Origin: Antarctobacter heliothermus
GTDB taxonomy: Bacteria; Pseudomonadota; Alphaproteobacteria; Rhodobacterales; Rhodobacteraceae
DNA: 64,000 nucleotides
Assembly: GCF_900188425.1 (NCBI RefSeq)
Contig: NZ_FZON01000008.1
Coordinates: 1-64,000, forward strand
Direction: 5' to 3'
The notes beneath the pieces are model-generated. The model had not been told where the DNA came from and ran no database searches. It saw only the letters and a list, made by a program, of their open reading frames with translations. Of the stretch, positions 8,713 through 15,348 are shown in pieces. A program made the position numbers and the translations under genes. Position 1 is the stretch's first letter. Each line of letters starts with the position of its first letter.

Positions 8713-9494
8713 GATGCCTCCTTGATGCGGGTGCTGGGTGTATGGCCGCTGACCTCATGTGCCGGGGGGGCCGGGCGCCTACGATACGCCGCCCCCTTCC
8801 ACCACAGTTTCAGCGCCTGCCAGTGAATCAGGGCCAGAACGCGGCGCGCGCCAAACGGGCGGCGCAGGGCAGAGCGTAGGATACGCCCGTTGGTCAACGG
8901 CTGGCGCGGCCCGCAAAGCGTGGCGATCAGCCCGCCGTTTTCATGGGTGTAGTCGATCCAGATTCCAACGCGATCGGCCTGGATATCGAACCGAAAGACA
9001 TAGTGTCCTTCGACCGGCTGAAACGGCGAGACATGAAAGACCTTGCGCGCCGATATGTGATCCTGCGCCGTTATTGGCGATCCGTCAGCATGCACGCATA
9101 GGTAAGAGTGCCGGTCGCCAAAGGTATTCGACACTTCGGCAATTACGGCCCGCAAATCATCCCCGTCATAGGCCAGCCAAAAAGACGCCGGGTTGAACAC
9201 ATGGCCCAGAAGGCGCGGCTGCGCCAACAGCATCAGTGGCCCGTCACAGTCAATGTCATGCGCGGCCAGCACTTCGCGCGCCCAGACCGCGCCGCGCCCC
9301 TGCCCCGGCGCACCGCCGTGATCGCGGTCGCGCAACGCGGTGACATTGCCCCGATTGCGGGAAAACAACAGCGGCCCGCTCACCTCTGCCTCGGCGTCCA
9401 GCATCACGCAATCGACCGAGTAGCGAAAGCCATTGGCCACCGCCCCCTTGCGCCCGTGATAGGTGTGCCCCCGGATCAGATCGATGTCGCTCAT
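8709..9494 (-). CDS. DUF1365 domain protein
   Basis: The 261-residue product shows the DUF1365 pattern: IRGHTYHGRKGAVANGFRYSV near the start in split form, LLAQPRLLGHVFNPASFW, EVSNTFGDRHSY and KVFHVSPFQPVEG. The family recurs beside flavin amine oxidase-like and cyclopropane fatty acid synthase-like genes and has been linked to unusual fatty-acid formation. The start MSDIDLIRG follows CAGGAGGCGGC. ATGA overlaps couple it to the genes on both sides. Confidence 0.88.
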   Translation of the reverse strand: MSDIDLIRGHTYHGRKGAVANGFRYSVDCVMLDAEAEVSGPLLFSRNRGNVTALRDRDHGGAPGQGRGAVWAREVLAAHDIDCDGPLMLLAQPRLLGHVFNPASFWLAYDGDDLRAVIAEVSNTFGDRHSYLCVHADGSPITAQDHISARKVFHVSPFQPVEGHYVFRFDIQADRVGIWIDYTHENGGLIATLCGPRQPLTNGRILRSALRRPFGARRVLALIHWQALKLWWKGAAYRRRPAPPAHEVSGHTPSTRIKEAS

Positions 9495-10786
9495 GCCGCC
9501 TCCTGTACTGTGCCGCGCGCAAGGATCGCGCCCGCCACATCCGCCGCACTCGCCAGCCCGTCCTCGTGAAAGCCGTTCTTCATCCAGGCCCCGCAAAACC
9601 ATGTCCCCGAGGTGCCGTTCATCGCCGCCACTGCGCGCTGCGCCTCCAAGGCGCCAAGGTCGAACACCGGATGGCGAAGAGTGACCTCATCATAGATGAG
9701 CTCCTCACGGATCGCGCGGGTGGAGTTGAGCGTGACAAACATCGGATCGTCCAGCGGGATCGGTTGCAGACAGTTCATCCAATAGGTCAGATCTATGGCG
9801 TTCATTTCCTTGCGCGCTGTTTCTGTATAATTCCACGACGACCAACAGGCCCGCCGCTTTGGCATCACCGAGGCATCACCATGCAGCACCACGCGGTTCG
9901 GCTGATAGGCAATCTTGCCCAGCGCGGCGCGTTCCTCTGGTCGGGCGTCGGACAACAAGCGTAGGGTGTCATCGGAATGGGTGGCAAAGACCACTTCATC
10001 GAACAGCTCCCATCCGCCGCCTTCTGCGCGCACCTCGACCCCGGCCGCCACGCGACGCACCCCCGCGATTGGCGCACCCAGCCGCATTTGCACGCCCTGC
10101 GCCACCATCGCCCGCCCCAAGCGGGACACATACTGCTCAGATCCGCCCTGCACCGTGTACCACTGGTGTTGACCCGTGTGGCTCAGCAACGCGTGGTTCT
10201 CAAAGAAACGGATCAGCGCATAGGCCGGAAAATCAAGGATCTTTTCCGTCGGCGTCGACCAGATCGCCCCCGACAGCGGCAATAGGTAGTGGTCACGGAA
10301 CCAATCGCCTGTGCCCATCCGATCAAGGAAATCCCGAAGCGAGACTGACGGGTCGCGCGCCTGATCCAACGCCCGCGCGTTGAACTTCATGATGTCGCGG
10401 ATCATGCCCAGAAAGCGCGGGTTCAGCGCATTGCGCTTTTGCGCAAACACCGCCCGCAGATCACGCAGGCCGTATTCCATCGCCCCGCCCCGCAGGCTGG
10501 CCGAAAAGCTCATGTCTGACTTGGCAACCGGCACATCCAGCCGCGCAAACAGATCGGTCAGCAGCGGATAGTTGGCGTAGTTGAACACGATAAACCCGGT
10601 ATCGACCGGCTGATCCCCGTTGCGCCCCGCCATCCGGGTGCGGGCATGACCGCCAAGGCGCGGCTCTGCCTCAAACAGGGTCACGCGATGCTGGTCGCCC
10701 AACATATGCGCCGCCCCCATGCCAGAGATGCCGCCACCGATCACGGCGATAGTTCGGGGGATGGCCGGGGTGGCTTCGAATGGCAT
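9491..10786 (-). CDS. FAD-dependent amine oxidase-like protein of the sigma-E cluster
   Basis: This is a flavin-dependent oxidoreductase of the NAD(P)-binding/amine oxidase superfamily, 431 residues. The dinucleotide-binding fold is at the start (IAVIGGGISGMGAA, then a Glu in LFEAEPRLGGH), and GFIVFNYANYP and GAIWSTP are typical of the group found beside DUF1365. Homologues in Rhodobacter sphaeroides are induced by sigma-E under singlet oxygen and have been implicated in modified (furan) fatty acid formation; that link is from memory. It is the first gene of the four-gene unit divergent from rpoE. MPFEATPAIP is taken as the start; a longer frame upstream would overlap the promoter. Confidence 0.88.
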   Translation of the reverse strand: MPFEATPAIPRTIAVIGGGISGMGAAHMLGDQHRVTLFEAEPRLGGHARTRMAGRNGDQPVDTGFIVFNYANYPLLTDLFARLDVPVAKSDMSFSASLRGGAMEYGLRDLRAVFAQKRNALNPRFLGMIRDIMKFNARALDQARDPSVSLRDFLDRMGTGDWFRDHYLLPLSGAIWSTPTEKILDFPAYALIRFFENHALLSHTGQHQWYTVQGGSEQYVSRLGRAMVAQGVQMRLGAPIAGVRRVAAGVEVRAEGGGWELFDEVVFATHSDDTLRLLSDARPEERAALGKIAYQPNRVVLHGDASVMPKRRACWSSWNYTETARKEMNAIDLTYWMNCLQPIPLDDPMFVTLNSTRAIREELIYDEVTLRHPVFDLGALEAQRAVAAMNGTSGTWFCGAWMKNGFHEDGLASAADVAGAILARGTVQEAA

Positions 10787-10820
10787 GATGTTTTGCGTCC
10801 CATGGTCGTTTGCGTTGATC

Positions 10821-10850
10821 AGTTTACGAACCGGCACCGCAGGCGGATGT
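10821..10850 (-). promoter_or_regulatory. Candidate sigma-E promoter of the oxidoreductase cluster
   Basis: On the minus strand, ACATCC is followed by 18 bases and then TAAACT. The spacing and the -10 core (TAAAC) match the stronger plus-strand site at 10881-10910, but the -35 agrees with TGATCC in only four of six bases. Sigma-E control of this cluster is expected from its relatives. Confidence 0.45.
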
Positions 10851-10880
10851 AAAAAAAGAAAAAAACTTTGCGCCCGAAAG

Positions 10881-10910
10881 TGATCCGGGCACGCGGGTCC
10901 GGCGTAAACA
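10881..10910 (+). promoter_or_regulatory. Candidate sigma-E (RpoE) promoter of rpoE-chrR
   Basis: TGATCC, 18 bases, then TAAACA. TGATCC is the -35 element known for Rhodobacter RpoE-dependent promoters, and rpoE-chrR is autoregulated there. A transcript would begin near 10916-10918, which rules out the ATG at 10915 as the rpoE start and supports the downstream GTG. Confidence 0.65.
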
Positions 10911-11025
10911 GCTTATGATTGGCGCAATAGAAACTCTCGATCCCTGCGACGCTTCGTTTGTTGCGACCTTGCCGCCAAAGCGGCATGTCAGGACAAAGCA
11001 CCATAAAGGGAGGGAACGCGCGGCG

Positions 11026-11580
11026 GTGGAACAGACAAAAGCCGACACACATGATTGGACAGCGGTCCTGGTCCGCATTCGCGATGACCGGGATGAGACT
11101 GCGTTTGTCGAGTTGTTCCGCCATTTTGCCCCACGTCTAAAGGCTTTCCTGATGCGATCTGGCGGTGATCCGGCCTTGGCAGAGGAATGCGCGCAAGAGG
11201 TGATGGCGACAGTCTGGCAAAAGTCGGCGCAGTTTGATCCAGCGCGCGCCTCTGTCGCGACCTGGATCTTTACCATCGCACGAAACCGCCGAATTGACGC
11301 CCTGCGCAAACAAAAACGGCCGGAACCTGAGGATTTGCCTTGGGGACCAGAGGCCGAGCCGGATCAGGAGGACCAGCTGGGCCTCCAGCAAGACACGGAA
11401 ACCTTGACAGAGGCTATGGCCGCGCTCCCCTCAAAACAGCGGGATTTGATCGAAAAGGCTTATTTCGGCGATCTGACGCACAACGAAATCGCCGATCTGA
11501 CCGGCCTGCCTTTAGGCACAATCAAATCCCGTATACGTCTGGCGCTGCAGCGCCTGCGCCACGCAATGGACAGAAAGTAA
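11026..11580 (+). CDS. rpoE: RNA polymerase sigma factor RpoE (ECF11 type)
   Basis: This ECF sigma factor directs the response to singlet oxygen in Rhodobacter relatives. The 184-residue product has region 2 (AFVELFRHFAPRLKAFLMRSG through ASVATWIFTIARNRRIDALR, quoted in parts) and region 4 with the helix-turn-helix HNEIADLTGLPLGTIKSRIR. Very high similarity to Rhodobacter RpoE runs through TVWQKSAQFDPARASVATWI. The frame opens at ATG 10915, but the likely transcript starts at or after that base. The GTG at 11026 has AAAGGGAGGGAA about ten bases before it, so I choose it. chrR follows after seven bases. Confidence 0.93.
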   Translation: MEQTKADTHDWTAVLVRIRDDRDETAFVELFRHFAPRLKAFLMRSGGDPALAEECAQEVMATVWQKSAQFDPARASVATWIFTIARNRRIDALRKQKRPEPEDLPWGPEAEPDQEDQLGLQQDTETLTEAMAALPSKQRDLIEKAYFGDLTHNEIADLTGLPLGTIKSRIRLALQRLRHAMDRK

Positions 11581-11587
11581 CGACGCG

Positions 11588-12238
11588 ATGACCACCATCA
11601 CCCATCACCTGACCGATGACCTGATCCTGGGGTATTCCGCAGGCACGCTGCCTGAGGCGGTCAATCTCATCATCGCGACGCATATCTCACTTTGTGACGA
11701 ATGCCGCGCCGCGATAGAGGCGCAAGATGCTGTAGGCGGCGCCGTGTTGGACACCATCGGGGAAATGCCCGTGTCGGATGCCTTTCTTGACGGCGCACTG
11801 TCGATGATCCGGGGCGGCGATTTCGCCCCCTCGCCGCGCCCGATCAAGATCGCTCAGGATGCGGTCGCCCCAGCGCCGCTGCGCGATTACATCGGCGGCA
11901 CGCTGGACGATGTCAAATGGCGCCCCATCGGTATGGGCGTAAAGCAGGCAATCCTGCCCACCTCTCGTGAGGCCACGGCACGGCTATTGTTCATCCCTGC
12001 GGGCACGGCGATGCCGGATCATGGCCATCGCGGACTGGAATTGACACTGGTTCTGCAAGGCGCGTTTCAGGACGACGAAGGCTGTTTCCGGCGTGGTGAC
12101 ATCGAGATTGCCGATGAGGATCTGCACCATACGCCCGTCGCCGACATATCCGAGGACTGTATCTGTCTTGCCGTGACGGACGCGCCGCTACGGCTCAAGG
12201 GGCTGGCGCGGCTGGCGCAACCGTTCCTGCGGATCTGA
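11588..12238 (+). CDS. chrR: Zinc-dependent anti-sigma factor ChrR
   Basis: ChrR holds RpoE inactive until singlet oxygen or a related signal arises. The 216-residue product has the two known domains. The N-terminal anti-sigma domain carries the zinc ligands: a His at 6 or 7 and H32-x3-C36-x2-C39. The C-terminal cupin has H145, H147, E151 and a His at 180 or 181, which correspond to the metal site of the Rhodobacter protein. The gene is seven bases from rpoE and presumably cotranscribed from the sigma-E promoter. A strong terminator follows. Confidence 0.93.
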   Translation: MTTITHHLTDDLILGYSAGTLPEAVNLIIATHISLCDECRAAIEAQDAVGGAVLDTIGEMPVSDAFLDGALSMIRGGDFAPSPRPIKIAQDAVAPAPLRDYIGGTLDDVKWRPIGMGVKQAILPTSREATARLLFIPAGTAMPDHGHRGLELTLVLQGAFQDDEGCFRRGDIEIADEDLHHTPVADISEDCICLAVTDAPLRLKGLARLAQPFLRI

Positions 12239-12266
12239 TCCCGCTGCGGGCAGCACACCAAACACG

Positions 12267-12299
12267 AAAGGGCGGGGAAATTCCCCGCCCTTCCTTTTT
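12267..12299 (+). terminator. Terminator after chrR
   Basis: AAAGGGCGGGG, an AAATT loop region, CCCCGCCCTT, then CCTTTTT. The inverted complement also has a short A/T tail, so it may serve lpdA from the other side as well. Confidence 0.85.
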
Positions 12300-12313
12300 G
12301 GATTGACTGCCCC

Positions 12314-14050
12314 TTAGTGCTTGCGCTTTTTCGGCGGCATCAGGTCGGTGATTGTGCCCTCGAACATCTCGGCGGCAAAGTTCACCGTTTCCGACAGCGT
12401 CGGGTGCGGGTGGATCGTGTGGCCAAGGTCCACCGCGTCGGCCCCCATCTCGATGGCCAAAGCGGCCTCCGAAATCAGGTCGCCCGCGTTGGTGCCCACG
12501 ATGCAGGCGCCGATGATGCGGTCGTCTTCGGGATCGAACAGCAGCTTGGTGATGCCCTCGCTGCGGCCATTCGACAGCGATTTGCCCGAAGCCGCCCAAG
12601 GGAACACACCCTTTTCGTACTTGATGCCCTTCGCCTTGGCGTCGTTCTCGGTCACACCGCACCACGCGACCTCTGGATCGGTGTAGGCAACGCTTGGGAT
12701 CAGGTTGGCATCAAAGAACCGCTTGTGTCCGGCGCAGACCTCTGCCGCCACCTTGCCCTCGTGCACCGCCTTGTGCGCCAGCATCGGCTGGCCCACCACG
12801 TCGCCGATGGCAAAGATATGGTTCACGCCGGTGCGCTGCTGCTTGTCCACCGCGATGAAACCACGGTCGTCCACGGCAACCCCTGCCTTGTCGGCGTCGA
12901 TCAGCTTGCCGTTGGGCTTGCGGCCCACTGCGACCAGCACCTTGTCGAAGGTATCCGAAAAGCTCTCACCCTTGTCATCTTCAAAAGTGACTTTCAGCCC
13001 CTCATCCAACGCCTCGACCGCCGTGACTTTGGTCTTGAGGAAGATGTTCTCATACCGGCCCTTGATGCGGGTCATCAGCGGTTTGACGATGTCCTTGTCG
13101 GCACCGGGAATGATCTGGTCCATCAGTTCGACAACCGTGATCTTGGACCCCAGCGCGTCATAGACACAAGCCATTTCCAGCCCGATGATCCCGCCGCCCA
13201 GCACCAGCATCCGGCCCGGAATGTCTGCCAGTTCCAGCGCGCCAGTGCTGTCGATCACCCGCGGGTCGTCATGCGGGATGAACGGCAGCGCCACGGGTTC
13301 GGACCCCGCCGCGATGATGCACTGGTCAAAGGATACGGTGGTCACACCGTCGTCGCCCTGCACCTCGATCATGTTGGGGCCAGAGAACTTGCCGAACCCA
13401 CGCACAACCTGCACCTTGCGTCCCTTGGAAAGCCCGTCCAGACCGCCGGTCAGCTTGCCGACAACGCTGTCCTTGAAGGCGCGCAGTTCATCAAGGTTGA
13501 TTTCGGGCTTGGCAAAGCTGATGCCATGCGATCCCATTTCCTCGGCCTCGGTGATGACCTTGGCAACGTGCAACAGCGCCTTGGACGGGATGCAGCCCAC
13601 ATTCAGACAGACACCGCCAAGCCGATCATATTTCTCGATCAGCACGGTTTTCTTGCCCAGGTCGGCGGCGCGGAACGCCGCCGTATAGCCGCCGGGACCG
13701 GAACCCAGAACAACCACCTCGGCATGTACGTCACCGGGGCCAGAGGCGGTGCCGGTGGCGGCAACCTGCTTGGGGGCTTCGGCGGCGGGCGCGTCGTCCT
13801 TGGGGGCCGCATCCTTGGCGTCCGCGCCTTCCAGCACAAGGATCACCGATCCTTCGCCAACGCGGTCGCCTTCCTTGACCTTGATCTCGGTGACCTTGCC
13901 CGCTGCGGGCGAAGGCACCTCCATCGTGGCCTTGTCGGATTCCAGTTCGATCAGCGGGTCTTCTTCGCTGACCACATCGCCCACGCTGACCAGTACGGCA
14001 ACGACGGGCACATCGGCGAAATCACCGATATCGGGTACTTTGACATCCAT
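12314..14050 (-). CDS. lpdA: Dihydrolipoyl dehydrogenase (E3) with N-terminal lipoyl domain
   Basis: This E3 reoxidises the dihydrolipoyl arm of the pyruvate dehydrogenase complex, passing electrons through FAD and a disulfide to NAD+. The 578-residue product starts with a lipoyl domain (about 1-78; acceptor Lys in ESDKATMEV), an Ala/Pro/Lys linker, then the flavoprotein: VLGSGPGGYTAA, the redox disulfide GGVCLNVGCIPSK and the C-terminal HPHPTLSE. Ordinary E3 is about 465 residues; the extra lipoyl domain is known in several proteobacteria. ATG 14050 follows GAGGTG; the frame also reads from GTG three codons earlier. It is the last gene of aceE-aceF-lpdA, ten bases after aceF. Confidence 0.95.
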   Translation of the reverse strand: MDVKVPDIGDFADVPVVAVLVSVGDVVSEEDPLIELESDKATMEVPSPAAGKVTEIKVKEGDRVGEGSVILVLEGADAKDAAPKDDAPAAEAPKQVAATGTASGPGDVHAEVVVLGSGPGGYTAAFRAADLGKKTVLIEKYDRLGGVCLNVGCIPSKALLHVAKVITEAEEMGSHGISFAKPEINLDELRAFKDSVVGKLTGGLDGLSKGRKVQVVRGFGKFSGPNMIEVQGDDGVTTVSFDQCIIAAGSEPVALPFIPHDDPRVIDSTGALELADIPGRMLVLGGGIIGLEMACVYDALGSKITVVELMDQIIPGADKDIVKPLMTRIKGRYENIFLKTKVTAVEALDEGLKVTFEDDKGESFSDTFDKVLVAVGRKPNGKLIDADKAGVAVDDRGFIAVDKQQRTGVNHIFAIGDVVGQPMLAHKAVHEGKVAAEVCAGHKRFFDANLIPSVAYTDPEVAWCGVTENDAKAKGIKYEKGVFPWAASGKSLSNGRSEGITKLLFDPEDDRIIGACIVGTNAGDLISEAALAIEMGADAVDLGHTIHPHPTLSETVNFAAEMFEGTITDLMPPKKRKH

Positions 14051-14060
14051 CGTGTTCACC

Positions 14061-15323
14061 TCACCACATCAACTTGCGCATGTCGCCCAGCAGCGTCTTG
14101 AGCGTCACGGTAAACCGCGCGGCCAAGGCGCCATCGACGGCACGGTGATCATAGGACAACGACAGCGGCTGCATCAGGCGCGGCACAAATTCCTCACCGT
14201 TCCAGACCGGCGCCATCTTGGACCGGGTCAGGCCTAGGATTGCCACCTCTGGCGCGTTCACGATGGGCGTGAACGAGGTGCCGCCGATCCCGCCGAGCGA
14301 CGAGATGGTAAAGGTGGCGCCCTGCATGTCCTTGGATTTGAGGTTGCCCTCACGCGCGGCCTTGGACAGGTCCATCAACTCTTTCGAGATGTCGACCAGG
14401 CCCTTGCGATCCGCGTCCTTGATCACCGGAACCATCAGGCCGTTAGGCGTGTCCGCCGCAAAGCCGATGTTGTAGAAGTCCTTTTTGATCAGCTTGTCGC
14501 CGTCGGGATGGATCGACGAGTTGAATTCCCAATGGGTTTTCAATGCCGATACAGACGCCTTGATCACAAAGGACAACAGCGTGACGCGATAGCCGTTTTC
14601 CTTGGCGTGGGTGTCCATCTCTTTCCGGTACTTGTCCAGATCGGTGATGTCCGCCTCATCATTGTGGGTGACATGCGGGATGTTCAGCCACGACCGGTGC
14701 AGCGCCGGGCCAGAGATCTTTTTGATGCGGGGCATCTCGATCTCTTCGATGGGGCCGAACTTGGAGAAGTCCACCGCCGGGATCGGCGGGATACCCGTGC
14801 CGCCCGACACAGCGCCGCCGCCAGCAGCCGCCGCTGGAACGGTCTGCGCCTTCAGCGCCTTTTCCACGTCTTCGCGCAGGATACGGCCCTTGCGGCCCGA
14901 TCCGTTCACCTTGTTCAGGTCCACCTCTACGCGGCGCGCATAGGCGCGCACCGACGGCGAGGCGTGAACCTTGGAGAACCCGGCATCCGTCACCGGCGCG
15001 GGGGCTGGGGCCGCTGCCGGGGCGTCGGCCTTGGGCGCGTCAGCCTTTGGGGCCTCTTCCTTGGTTTCATCCTTGGCCGCGGGCGCGTCTGACGCCTCGA
15101 CGATCAATAGCACTGCGCCCTCAGAGACCTTGTCACCCTCGGCAACCTTGATCTCTTTCACCACACCCGCTGCCGACGACGGCACCTCCATCGTTGCCTT
15201 GTCGGATTCCAGTTCGACAATCGGGTCTTCCAGCGCAATCGTGTCACCGACGCTCACCAGAATGGTCACCACCGGCACTTCGTCGAAATCGCCGATATCC
15301 GGCACCTTAACTTCTACAGTCAT
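14061..15323 (-). CDS. aceF: Dihydrolipoyl acetyltransferase, pyruvate dehydrogenase E2
   Basis: E2 forms the core of the pyruvate dehydrogenase complex and moves the acetyl group from lipoyl to CoA. The 420-residue product has one lipoyl domain (1-78, Lys in ESDKATMEV), an Ala/Pro/Lys-rich linker, a peripheral subunit binding domain (ASPSVRAYARRVEVDLNKV and GRKGRILREDV, quoted in parts) and the catalytic domain ending with SYDHRAVDG, which holds the active-site His. GAGGAGAA precedes the ATG. It lies 25 bases after aceE. Its lipoyl domain is almost a copy of the one on lpdA. Confidence 0.96.
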   Translation of the reverse strand: MTVEVKVPDIGDFDEVPVVTILVSVGDTIALEDPIVELESDKATMEVPSSAAGVVKEIKVAEGDKVSEGAVLLIVEASDAPAAKDETKEEAPKADAPKADAPAAAPAPAPVTDAGFSKVHASPSVRAYARRVEVDLNKVNGSGRKGRILREDVEKALKAQTVPAAAAGGGAVSGGTGIPPIPAVDFSKFGPIEEIEMPRIKKISGPALHRSWLNIPHVTHNDEADITDLDKYRKEMDTHAKENGYRVTLLSFVIKASVSALKTHWEFNSSIHPDGDKLIKKDFYNIGFAADTPNGLMVPVIKDADRKGLVDISKELMDLSKAAREGNLKSKDMQGATFTISSLGGIGGTSFTPIVNAPEVAILGLTRSKMAPVWNGEEFVPRLMQPLSLSYDHRAVDGALAARFTVTLKTLLGDMRKLMW

Positions 15324-15348
15324 TCGTCAATTCTCCTCGTGCCGCCGG

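Noticed and set aside
12317-14101. 594-codon open frame antisense to lpdA
   Set aside because: Same reason: the opposite strand carries a clear lipoamide dehydrogenase, and the antisense product is rich in His, Arg and Gln as expected of shadow frames.
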